Positions 8,995 to 15,282 of a stretch of DNA of 26,088 nt are shown piece by piece. This DNA comes from a virus: the IMG/VR virus record IMGVR_UViG_3300032092_000209, positions 1 through 26,088 of that record; one strand, written 5' to 3'. Each line of letters opens with the position of its first letter. Position 1 is the stretch's first letter. A program made the translations under genes and the position numbers. The notes under the pieces were generated by a model, which saw only the letters and a program-made list of their open reading frames with translations, searched no databases and was not told the DNA's origin.

Positions 8995-9483
8995 CTATTT
9001 TTGCAAAGCGCCCTTGCCGCTATTCAGCTTGTCAGCCCAGGACGACATCGCCTTGCTGATTTTGTCGCGCCGATCTGCGGTCATGCGTTCCGGTGACAGA
9101 TAGAAGGGCGGGCAGGATACTTGACTGGCCTTAGACAGCGCCGAAGCATACTCATGTGATAGGCGGCGGATCGTGCCAGCCTCCCATGCCGATAGGCTGA
9201 TTCCGCGATTGGCCTTCCAAGCAGCTATCTCAAGTTCACTGATTGCCACCGGGCTACTCATAGCAAGCGGCTGGGCTGGGCCAATCTCAAACAACAAATC
9301 TATCAAATAGCCGCCAGCGGTGATGGGCGGCAGATCGCCGCCCACCGTATCACGCCTTGGCCGCTTTTCTTTTTCTGGGATCGTGTTTAGCCAAGCGATT
9401 TGCTTGACGTAAATCGCCAGCGTTTCAATCGTTTCCGCGAAAGAAGTTTGCGCGATTAGCAACAAACTCCTGCGCCTGTTCAC
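8995..9483 (-). CDS. Tail assembly chaperone T-frame, probably expressed by +1 frameshift
   Basis: A 162-codon frame overlapping the end of the upstream chaperone by 59 bases in the +1 frame. Its only early start, GTG at 9483, has no recognisable ribosome site, and a stop lies 10 codons upstream in the same frame, so translation as an extension of the G protein is more likely than independent initiation. The body contains YLIDLLFEIGPAQP and ELEIAAWKANRGISLSAWEAGTIRRL, as in C-terminal T domains of siphovirus G-T chaperones, which bind the tape measure during tube assembly. Slippage at TTT-C near 9440 would give a fusion of about 277 residues. Tail position directly before the tape measure supports the call. 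Confidence 0.75.
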   Translation of the reverse strand: MNRRRSLLLIAQTSFAETIETLAIYVKQIAWLNTIPEKEKRPRRDTVGGDLPPITAGGYLIDLLFEIGPAQPLAMSSPVAISELEIAAWKANRGISLSAWEAGTIRRLSHEYASALSKASQVSCPPFYLSPERMTADRRDKISKAMSSWADKLNSGKGALQK

Positions 9484-9829
9484 GAATCCACGGCCAATCG
9501 GTGTAGACCGTCACCGCGTTAGCCTTTTCGCACTTAAGCGCCTTGCCATCCAACTCAAAGCCGCTCCATTTGACCGTCATCTTGGCCAGATCGTCAATCA
9601 TCTCAGCCGCCAGCTTTTCGGCGTCCAGATCGGCAGTTATCCGCTTGCCCTTGGAAAGACGGTTCAATGCCATTTGCTGCTTTGCCATCTGGATTTTACG
9701 ATAGGCGGCGCTGTCCTGGCCCAGAAGCGTGATGGTCATCCCATCTAGCGGCTCCTCAGTCTGTGGATGCACTAGCTGTAGCGTAGCGCCTTCGTCCGCC
9801 TTTACGGCCCTTAGCGTGTCCAAGTCCAT
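9425..9829 (-). CDS. Tail assembly chaperone G
   Basis: A 134-residue protein placed between tail tube and tape measure. The start ATG has AAAGGG six bases upstream. Features include LQLVHPQTEEPLDGMTITLLGQDSAAYRK near the N-terminus, a central LAAEMIDDLAKMTVKWSGFELDG segment and a C-terminal DWPWIREQAQEFV..RANFFRGND, a layout common in siphovirus G-type chaperones. In lambda the equivalent protein coats the tape measure together with its frameshifted G-T form and is absent from the finished tail. Here the 3' end overlaps the T frame. It lies after a 93-base gap that holds a stem-loop, which may lower its level relative to the tube protein. Confidence 0.78.
   Translation of the reverse strand: MDLDTLRAVKADEGATLQLVHPQTEEPLDGMTITLLGQDSAAYRKIQMAKQQMALNRLSKGKRITADLDAEKLAAEMIDDLAKMTVKWSGFELDGKALKCEKANAVTVYTDWPWIREQAQEFVANRANFFRGND
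9437..9445 (-). other. Candidate +1 ribosomal frameshift site (TTC TTT CGC)
   Basis: Within the overlap of the two chaperone frames the G frame reads TTC TTT CGC GGA AAC GAT TGA. A Phe tRNA on TTT could re-pair with TTC after a one-base forward slip, after which the T frame continues GCG GAA ACG ATT. The slip lies four sense codons before the G stop. The frame difference is +1 (equivalently -2), not the -1 seen in phage lambda. No downstream pseudoknot was worked out. Confidence 0.45.
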
Positions 9830-9857
9830 GGTTGCCCTTTCATGTCAGCCCAAGAAT

Positions 9858-9911
9858 GCCAGCGGCAGGCGGCGGGCGATCCGCTTTTCGGGTGCTACCC
9901 TAGCCGCTGGC
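9858..9911 (-). other. Stem-loop after the tail tube gene
   Basis: GCCAGCGGC (9858-9866) is an exact inverted repeat of GCCGCTGGC (9903-9911), nine pairs with a 36-base GC-rich loop. In the leftward transcript the stem begins 11 bases after the tail tube stop codon. There is no U run, so it is not a classical intrinsic terminator. It may protect the upstream mRNA end or reduce read-through into the chaperones. Confidence 0.35.
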
Positions 9912-9922
9912 GTCTGGCGATG

Positions 9923-10384
9923 TTACGGGGCTACAACCTTGACAACCTTGTTGTCGATTTCAAGCGTCACTTCGGCCATCGTGATGGCGTCAGCGTTGCC
10001 AACATTCACCTTGTAGCTCATCACCTGAGCGGTGAAATACTGGATTTCACCGTTCACCAGCAACACCTTGACCGCAACCTGTGCGTCGGTGCCAGCAGCC
10101 GCTTCGGCGGCGTCCTGCAACACCGTTTGGCCAGCATCGTCATCTGACACGGCCATCGTCAAAGCAACGGAGCCAAAATTCAGCGAACCACGGCGCTTGG
10201 CGACGATGCCGGTTGACAGCGGCGTATGCGTGGCAAGCGCGGCTTCTGCGCCGAAGGCGGGCAGTTCTGCAAGCTCGCCGCAAGCGATCCAAGTCAGTGC
10301 GGCAAAGCCGGCTGCGTTGTATGTGGCGGGCGATGCGTTGGCAACCGATACGATCGTGCCAACTGAAGAAACTACGTCAGACAT
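9923..10384 (-). CDS. Major tail tube protein
   Basis: A 153-residue protein with the marks of lambda gpV-like tube subunits: an N-terminal ATYNAAGFAALTWIACGEL segment, a GIVAKRRGSLNFGS loop, an acidic MAVSDDDAGQTVL stretch and a beta-rich C-terminal half including GEIQYFTAQVMSYKVNVG. It would polymerise into hexameric rings forming the tail tube around the tape measure. The gene has a full AGGAGG ribosome site eight bases before ATG, one of the best in the window, as expected for an abundant structural protein. It follows the tail completion gene and precedes the chaperones, the normal order. Confidence 0.85.
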   Translation of the reverse strand: MSDVVSSVGTIVSVANASPATYNAAGFAALTWIACGELAELPAFGAEAALATHTPLSTGIVAKRRGSLNFGSVALTMAVSDDDAGQTVLQDAAEAAAGTDAQVAVKVLLVNGEIQYFTAQVMSYKVNVGNADAITMAEVTLEIDNKVVKVVAP

Positions 10385-10396
10385 AATTCAAACCTC

Positions 10397-10816
10397 CTAC
10401 AGTCGCAGCGCGCGGCTAACTTCGTTAATGCTAATTCGCACCATACCACTTGGAGCTTGCAATGAAAAGCCACCAATTGTCTTTGGCCCTGGGCGATATA
10501 GGCCAAATTCTAGAGACGCAATATAAGTCAGATTGTTTGTGATGTAAAAGATGTTGCCGGGTGCGTTCTGCACATCACGTGCCGCCGCTGAAATTGTGGC
10601 GCTTCCTGATTTGTCCGTTGAACTAATCTGGCCGCTTGGCGCTTGATTGATGCCGGTCTGCCAGTTCGCCCGCGCCCGACCTGTGTCAACCGGCGTTTTT
10701 AGGATAATGTTGGAAGTCAGATCAAGGCAGATTTTGCTAATGACAGCGTTCGCCGCATCGCCTGCCTTTTCGGCAAACTTAGTTAGATCAAGAGCAAAGT
10801 CATGGCCCGCGCTCAT
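10397..10816 (-). CDS. Tail completion / neck protein, HK97 gp10-like
   Basis: A 139-residue protein with a helical N-terminus (FALDLTKFAEKAGDAANAVISK), the motif TPVDTGRARANWQ typical of HK97 gp10-like minor tail proteins, an IFYITNNLTYIASLEFG strand and helix, and APSGMVRISINEV near the end. Proteins of this type sit at the head-tail interface and complete the tail top. ATG overlaps the upstream stop as ATGA. It lies between the putative tail terminator and the tube; in many relatives it comes before the terminator, so the order here is slightly unusual. Confidence 0.75.
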   Translation of the reverse strand: MSAGHDFALDLTKFAEKAGDAANAVISKICLDLTSNIILKTPVDTGRARANWQTGINQAPSGQISSTDKSGSATISAAARDVQNAPGNIFYITNNLTYIASLEFGLYRPGPKTIGGFSLQAPSGMVRISINEVSRALRL

Positions 10817-11208
10817 GCGAACGCCCGATAATCAATCGACAGCGGCACCGTGTAGCGATCGCCATCTATCAGCGCCGGCCCCATGCTGGCCCGCAAGATC
10901 GTGACGGTAATTCCCGATCGCGTCAGTTGCAGGCCACGCGGGAACAGCGCCAGCACAGCATCGGCGGCCACCCTTGGCGGCCCCTTAGTGGCACCCTTGG
11001 GAGCCATCACGCTCACCTGATAGATGCCGCTGTATTCATCACTGGAAGCGTTGGAAATGCCCACGGCCAGCGTGTCAGCCGGTAGGAATGACTCTGCCAG
11101 ATAGACACCAGAGGGCGGCGTGAATGGCGAGTTTTCCCACTGCACTTGATACCCGGCCACCGTGTTAAGGCGGGCGCTTAGGGCGGCGCTGATGATGGCT
11201 TGACTCAC
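10813..11208 (-). CDS. Tail terminator-like protein (DUF4128 type)
   Basis: A 131-residue protein starting with an Ala-rich helix (MSQAIISAALSARLNTV), followed by WENSPFTPPSGVYLAESFLPAD, EYSGIYQVSVMAPKG, a helix VAADAVLALFPRGL and a final beta pair ending YTVPLSIDYRA. This order matches phage tail terminator proteins of the DUF4128/gpU-like group, which cap the tube and stop polymerisation. It shares ATGA overlaps with both neighbours, so its translation is coupled within the head-tail cluster. The call is from motif memory and position. Confidence 0.72.
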   Translation of the reverse strand: MSQAIISAALSARLNTVAGYQVQWENSPFTPPSGVYLAESFLPADTLAVGISNASSDEYSGIYQVSVMAPKGATKGPPRVAADAVLALFPRGLQLTRSGITVTILRASMGPALIDGDRYTVPLSIDYRAFA

Positions 11209-11396
11209 TGCACCGTGACCGTTTCGCCGTCGGCGTAATCAAGCGCAATCTGGCTGCCATCGGCTTTGCGAATCATTACGGTCGTGATTTCATCGCCTTC
11301 GGCAATAATGGCTTCAACGGTGCCACGCTCCCACTGCACCGGAAACCAAATGTCGCCGCCGACTTTGAGCATCTCGCCATCATCATGATCGATCAC
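11205..11396 (-). CDS. Small hypothetical protein in head-tail cluster
   Basis: A 63-residue acidic protein starting at GTG with GAGGG seven bases upstream, in a TAGTG junction with the upstream gene and ATGA with the downstream one. The sequence reads as a small beta fold: DIWFPVQWERGTVEAI, then TTVMIRKADGSQIALDY. No family is recognised. The tight coupling on both sides and the ribosome site support it as a real gene, perhaps a minor head-tail joining or decoration factor, but no function can be assigned. Confidence 0.6.
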   Translation of the reverse strand: MIDHDDGEMLKVGGDIWFPVQWERGTVEAIIAEGDEITTVMIRKADGSQIALDYADGETVTVQ

Positions 11397-11767
11397 TAGT
11401 TTGCCCTCAGTTGCAGGATATAAATCACATCAGCGCCGGCCTTGCGAATTGGCCTTACGTCCATAACGCGGTATGTTTTACTGTCAACTGTGGCGCTGCA
11501 ATTGACTTCCGGGCGCGGCGTGATGTTTTCCAGCGTCAATCGGATGTCACCGGATTGAATGGTTGTCTGGCTATTTTGATTGCCGGCTCCAAGCTCGCTT
11601 TGACGATATTGGGATGGGTAACCTTTGCCGGTGACCGTCGTCGCGGACGTTGGCGTCTGTGCTGCGCCGGTCACAGGGTCAAAGGCCGGCGTGCCGGGAA
11701 ACGATATGCTAACCGTCTCGCCCTGACGGGCAAGCAAAAGCGCAGCGCGTTCGGCAATGCCCGTCAA
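11396..11767 (-). CDS. Head closure / head-tail connector protein
   Basis: A 123-residue protein, second in the head-tail joining set after the adaptor. It has FDPVTGAAQTPTSATTVTGKGYPSQYR near the N-terminus and a beta-rich C-terminal part with DSKTYRVMDVRPIRKAGADVIY, a pattern I associate with small stopper-like proteins that close the portal after packaging. ATGA overlap with the upstream adaptor and one-base overlap with the next gene indicate coupled translation. Function is inferred from position and fold pattern; no enzymatic motif. Confidence 0.6.
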   Translation of the reverse strand: MTGIAERAALLLARQGETVSISFPGTPAFDPVTGAAQTPTSATTVTGKGYPSQYRQSELGAGNQNSQTTIQSGDIRLTLENITPRPEVNCSATVDSKTYRVMDVRPIRKAGADVIYILQLRAN

Positions 11768-12276
11768 GTGCGGATCACCGTCACAGAGGCAAACGCGCCG
11801 CCACTGCTTGAATTGGTGTAGGGCGACAGGATGCGCGCGATCTCTGTGAACTGCGTTCCTCGCGGCCCAAACTCGCTGTAATTGATCTCAATCACGTCAA
11901 CCTTTTCGCGGGTGATCGTGCGGCCAGTGTCGGGAATCAGATCGGTGTTAGTTGAAGCCCGAAGCGCCATCTCGATCGTGGCACGGGCCACCGGCGCTGG
12001 CACCACGTTACTGGCGACAAGGAACAGGTCAACAAAAACATCATAGCGCGGCCATGATAGGGCCTGAACCTCTGTATTGCGGAAGCCCTTCCATGCGCTG
12101 CGATAGGTGGCTTCTAGAAAGTCAGTGGCGCGGATTAGCGCCTGTTCTTTGACCTGATTGGTCAAAGCTCCCCAGCCAGTCACGCCACGATCGGCGACAT
12201 AAGCATCCGCCGCCGCAACGCTGACAAAGCTGTTGGAGTTGCTAAGGCCGGCCCCGGTTTCGACAACGAACGCCAT
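11764..12276 (-). CDS. Head-tail adaptor (labelled DnaT-like in related phages)
   Basis: A 170-residue protein starting MAFVVETGAGLSNSNSFVSVAAADAYVADRG, with ALIRATDFLEATYRS.WKGFR and ALSWPRYDVF, then VPAPVARATIEMALRA and REKVDVIEINY. This is the protein type often database-labelled DnaT-like ssDNA-binding, yet in phages it sits after the capsid as here and most likely acts as the gp6-like adaptor ring under the portal. It follows the AT-hook-like small protein by three bases and overlaps the connector by ATGA. I judge the structural role more likely than DNA replication. Confidence 0.72.
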   Translation of the reverse strand: MAFVVETGAGLSNSNSFVSVAAADAYVADRGVTGWGALTNQVKEQALIRATDFLEATYRSAWKGFRNTEVQALSWPRYDVFVDLFLVASNVVPAPVARATIEMALRASTNTDLIPDTGRTITREKVDVIEINYSEFGPRGTQFTEIARILSPYTNSSSGGAFASVTVIRT

Positions 12277-12279
12277 CTT

Positions 12280-12489
12280 TTAGACTTCCTTGCGAGGCCT
12301 GCCACGCTTTGCCGCAATCGGTGCCAGTGTTGGCTCGATCGGCTCCGCCTTGGTTTCTACCACAGGATCGGGCTGTGCAACAACCGCGCCGGGTGGCTTG
12401 AAGCGTGCGTCTAGAATCTTGTAACCGGCAGCCTGTAATTCAGCCTTGCGGGCCATGCTTACTGGATGCGGTTCATATGCAATTTTCAT
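12280..12489 (-). CDS. Small capsid-downstream protein with C-terminal AT-hook-like motif
   Basis: A 69-residue protein with GAGGG upstream of ATG. The N-terminal half (EPHPVSMARKAELQAAGYKILDARF) is a compact helical segment seen in small proteins after phage capsid genes; the middle is Pro/Val/Glu-rich and probably unstructured; the C-terminus ends KRGRPRKEV, a basic RGRPRK core like an AT-hook for minor-groove DNA binding. It may be a head-tail or packaging accessory factor comparable in location to lambda FI. The function is unknown; the AT-hook resemblance is visible but short. Confidence 0.6.
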   Translation of the reverse strand: MKIAYEPHPVSMARKAELQAAGYKILDARFKPPGAVVAQPDPVVETKAEPIEPTLAPIAAKRGRPRKEV

Positions 12490-12508
12490 GTGTCGCCCTC
12501 AAAGGTTT

Positions 12509-12534
12509 GGGGCTGGCCACTCCCTGCCAGCCCC
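12509..12534 (-). other. Stem-loop after the major capsid gene
   Basis: GGGGCTGGC (12509-12517) pairs exactly with GCCAGCCCC (12526-12534) around an 8-base loop. In the leftward transcript it starts 13 bases after the capsid stop and is followed by AAACCTTT, so it lacks the U run of an efficient terminator. It may stabilise capsid mRNA or reduce read-through. The same stem core occurs at 25294-25318 in the opposite arm. Confidence 0.5.
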
Positions 12535-12547
12535 TCACCATCACGTC

Positions 12548-13519
12548 TTACGACATGTCGCCGATGGCGATAACGCCAGCGGTGTTTTTGATGTCGGTAG
12601 CAACCTTATCCCAGTTGCTGCCGGTCGCCAGTTCGGCATCAGTCGGAGACTTGCCGCCGTTGGCTTCGTCCCAAGCATAGCCCTTAAGGCCAAGACCGAA
12701 GCTGTAATCGACTTGCATCGTCGTTTCGATGCGGGTCTGGCCATTGCTGGTATCGATGTTGCTGATGACATCGCCACCATCGAACACGGTAGCAGCGCCA
12801 GACACCAGGCCCAGCACCTTATCCTTGCCCGGCGAACCGGCAACGGACAGAGCCGGTGCGTCGGTGACGATCACGGCCTTGCCCAGAATGTCCACCACCT
12901 GAACGCCCTGCGCATAGAACAGGCGCGCGGTGTTGGTCAGGTTCTGGTCAACCAGCTTGTGCAGCATGGAACCAGTCATCACGTTGGCCAGAATGTCCAT
13001 GCTACGATCACCAAACTTCGCATGTGCGCCGTTAATGGTGTTGTAGGTAATGACAGCATTCGTGCCGGCAGAGATGTCGTTGGTTGCGGTTGCCTGATTC
13101 TCAATGGCAGCCACAAGGCCAGCGATGGCCGTGTTAAGCTGGTCACGAAGCAGCGCCTCGGCGAAGTTGCGGCTGGCAACTTCAATGCCTTCAGCAGTCG
13201 GCTTCTGAAGCCAAGTAAGCTGCGACGGCTCGAAACGGATCGGGCCGAAACCACCGGCGACCTTAACCGACACATGCTTAAGCTGGCTGAGATCGGTCGG
13301 GGCTGCGTTGGCCTGCGCTGCATAGCGATCAACGCGGCGCTGGGCTGCATGGATGCCGGCAAAGAATGACTCCTGAAGGAAATCACCGTCAAAGCCAGCA
13401 GTCGTCAGGCGGATAGTGCCGTTGGAAGCGCCGTTGAATTTGTCAATCATCTGGCCCAGCGTTTCAATCGTCGCCGGCATGATGTATTGGTTAAATACCT
13501 GCATCTGTGAAAGAGACAT
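12548..13519 (-). CDS. Major capsid protein
   Basis: A 323-residue protein following the scaffold, with AAGGA eight bases before ATG. It starts MSLSQMQVFNQYIMPATIETLGQ and contains RRVDRYAAQ, LTWLQKPTAEGIEVASRNFAEALLR, a dimer/oligomer-like segment HAKFGDRSMDILANVMTGSMLHKL, GVQVVDILGKAVIVTDAPAL and a beta-rich end with YSFGLGLKGYAWD. This is the pattern of one HK97-fold major capsid group of siphoviruses. No N-terminal delta domain and no adjacent protease gene are seen, in line with a separate scaffold protein. It should form the icosahedral shell. Confidence 0.87.
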   Translation of the reverse strand: MSLSQMQVFNQYIMPATIETLGQMIDKFNGASNGTIRLTTAGFDGDFLQESFFAGIHAAQRRVDRYAAQANAAPTDLSQLKHVSVKVAGGFGPIRFEPSQLTWLQKPTAEGIEVASRNFAEALLRDQLNTAIAGLVAAIENQATATNDISAGTNAVITYNTINGAHAKFGDRSMDILANVMTGSMLHKLVDQNLTNTARLFYAQGVQVVDILGKAVIVTDAPALSVAGSPGKDKVLGLVSGAATVFDGGDVISNIDTSNGQTRIETTMQVDYSFGLGLKGYAWDEANGGKSPTDAELATGSNWDKVATDIKNTAGVIAIGDMS

Positions 13520-13534
13520 GATCTAAGTCCTTAG

Positions 13535-14143
13535 TTAGCCATTATTGGCGAGTTCGGGGAATCGGGCATTAATTGCGTTGACTCGCTGTGACTTGTCACC
13601 GCCAAGATTGCCCTTCGGCTGTATGCTGTTGCCGCCCGAATTACCACCAGATGCGCCGCCACCAGCGTTTGCGGGCGCTGCAACAAAATGCTTGCCCTCG
13701 TCAGTGGCTGCCCATTCCAAAACTGCATCGGACAGCGGCTTATCCCCAAGAATGGCCTTGTATTGCCCGCCCTCATCGGTCAGCTTGGCATTTGCACGGA
13801 GCATTGCCTTGACTGCCGGCATAAGTTCGGGCCTCACGTTGGCCTTTAGGAGGGCATCAGACAAACCATTATCAATTAGATAGCTTTGCAAGGTGGTGTC
13901 TTTGGTCTGCAACGTCTTTTGCAGTCCTTCAATCGTCTTGCCGCTTTCCCTTTCGACTTTGGTTAGCTTGGCGAGAAGTTCCTCATTGGCGCTTTGCAAG
14001 GCTGCAAATTCATTCGGGTCAATGTCAGCGCCCCGCGCTTTCGCTTTGACTGTCTTGAGTTCGCCCAGCAGTTCCCGGTTCTTCGCACTCAGTGCGTCCA
14101 CCGCCGCTTTCAGTTCTTCAATCTCGCTATTGCCTTCGCTCAT
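13535..14143 (-). CDS. Capsid scaffolding protein
   Basis: A 202-residue acidic protein directly upstream of the capsid. Residues 1-95 are a coiled-coil-type region (EIEELKAAVDALSAKNRELL, LQSANEELLAKLTKVERE, GLQKTLQTKDTTLQSYL), followed by a small helical domain with VRPELMPAVKAML and DAVLEWAATDEGKHFV and a Gly/Asn-rich linker to a C-terminal segment ending SQRVNAINARFPELANNG. Such proteins guide procapsid assembly and are later lost. An in-frame ATG at 14203 exists, but the ATG at 14143 has AGAGGA at the right distance and gives a normal N-terminus, so it is preferred. Confidence 0.82.
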   Translation of the reverse strand: MSEGNSEIEELKAAVDALSAKNRELLGELKTVKAKARGADIDPNEFAALQSANEELLAKLTKVERESGKTIEGLQKTLQTKDTTLQSYLIDNGLSDALLKANVRPELMPAVKAMLRANAKLTDEGGQYKAILGDKPLSDAVLEWAATDEGKHFVAAPANAGGGASGGNSGGNSIQPKGNLGGDKSQRVNAINARFPELANNG

Positions 14144-14213
14144 TCTTGGCGTCCTCTGGACTGATGGCCACTGGCCGTTAACTCCAACATGGGCGCTACC
14201 CATGCTGCAAGCG

Positions 14214-14241
14214 CAGATACTTTAACAAACTATGTTGTCAA
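14214..14241 (-). promoter_or_regulatory. Possible leftward sigma70-type promoter before scaffold-capsid
   Basis: In the 113-base gap between the minor head gene and the scaffold start, the minus strand has a perfect TTGACA (14241-14236), a 16-base AT-rich spacer and TATCTG (14219-14214). This stretch stands out as AT-rich among GC-rich neighbours and lies upstream of the scaffold and capsid, which need strong late expression. The -10 match is partial, so this is a candidate only. Confidence 0.4.
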
Positions 14242-14256
14242 TAACAAGGTGGCGGA

Positions 14257-15282
14257 TTAGCCGTATTTCTCACGCAATTCCCGCAGCGTTAGCGGGACGC
14301 CTTGCGCGTTTAGCAAGTCTTGCAAAGTGATCTTGCCATCACGCCAAAGCTGGGCGCGGCCCTTGCCTAGCATCTCATCGGCAAACTCTACTGGCTTGCC
14401 TTTCAGCCAATCGCCAAAAGTCAGATCGGCGGCCACTTGCCCATCCATGCTGGCGCGAGTGGATGCCGGCACTTCGTCAATGTCTAGGCCAAGTTCACGA
14501 AATGTTTTGGTGATCGGGATGATGGTGGATCGGCAAGCCCAATGCGCGGGCGGCGGCCCTTGCCACTCAATGTTGTGGCCCTGCGGCTTATAGCCGGGCA
14601 GCGTCCAAACAAGGCCGGATCGCGCAATGCAAATATCACTGGTGCGGCTGTCTAGGGTGCTAATCCACTGCACCGCCTTGATCACGTTGGTGTTGGCCTC
14701 AAACGTGGCAAGCCGGGCATCATTGGCCACCGTCTGCACCGCCGTTCGGGTGACTGCCATAACGTCACGTCGGCCACGCGGAAACGCTTCTGGCCCGCGC
14801 ATTCCGTCGCCAACAATTGATCGGGCAATCTGTTCATTGGTGTCGCCCAGCACCACGCCCGTTTTGACGGCCCGCTCAATGTCAAAAGCGATTTGGTCAC
14901 GGATGCGGCGGAACCATTGGCCTGTCGTTGCACCTTGCACCAGACTTGTGCTGGCAATCCGGTCAATCACAGACGCGCCAGGCAGCACGGCATCAATGGA
15001 AATGGTGGCAAACGCCTGCCGGGCAAACGCCGCCTCTAGCGCCGCTAAGTCACCTAAATTCGGTTGCGTGATCTTCACCACCTTCTGCAAGTCAGCGATG
15101 GCGCGATCCAGCCGCTTGCCCTGAAAGCTAGTCAGAGGCTTGCCGTTTTTGATCCGCTTTTCAATCTCGCGTGACACCTCAAGCAACTGGCGATTCAGCC
15201 GTGCCTGTTCACCAGCCGCAAGCCTGTTTAGGATTAGCTGGCGGATCGTATATAGATCGGCCAAGCGGTCGGCGGCGTTCAC
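14257..15282 (-). CDS. Minor head protein, phage Mu F / SPP1 gp7-like
   Basis: A 341-residue protein after the collagen-like gene, GTG start in a GTGA overlap. The C-terminal half has the head morphogenesis signature: RTAVQTVANDARLATFEAN, then VQWISTLDSRTSDICIARSGLVW, PPPAHWACRSTIIPI. Cys and His residues in this block are the conserved core of the MuF-like domain. The N-terminal part is long helices with many charged residues. Proteins of this group are minor capsid components associated with the portal and, in some phages, enter the host with DNA. Position after portal and before scaffold fits. No toxin domain is fused. Confidence 0.85.
   Translation of the reverse strand: MNAADRLADLYTIRQLILNRLAAGEQARLNRQLLEVSREIEKRIKNGKPLTSFQGKRLDRAIADLQKVVKITQPNLGDLAALEAAFARQAFATISIDAVLPGASVIDRIASTSLVQGATTGQWFRRIRDQIAFDIERAVKTGVVLGDTNEQIARSIVGDGMRGPEAFPRGRRDVMAVTRTAVQTVANDARLATFEANTNVIKAVQWISTLDSRTSDICIARSGLVWTLPGYKPQGHNIEWQGPPPAHWACRSTIIPITKTFRELGLDIDEVPASTRASMDGQVAADLTFGDWLKGKPVEFADEMLGKGRAQLWRDGKITLQDLLNAQGVPLTLRELREKYG

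Noticed and set aside
11764-12276. A replication role for the DnaT-like protein
   Set aside because: It sits in the head-tail joining cluster, coupled to connector genes, and the helicase gene is far away; a structural adaptor is more likely.
12446-13369. 307-codon plus-strand ORF opposite the major capsid gene
   Set aside because: Antisense to a well-supported capsid gene, with no recognised domain; read as a shadow frame.
14144-14203. Twenty-residue N-terminal extension of the scaffold protein
   Set aside because: No ribosome site before ATG 14203, whereas ATG 14143 has AGAGGA; the extension also overlaps the promoter-like gap.
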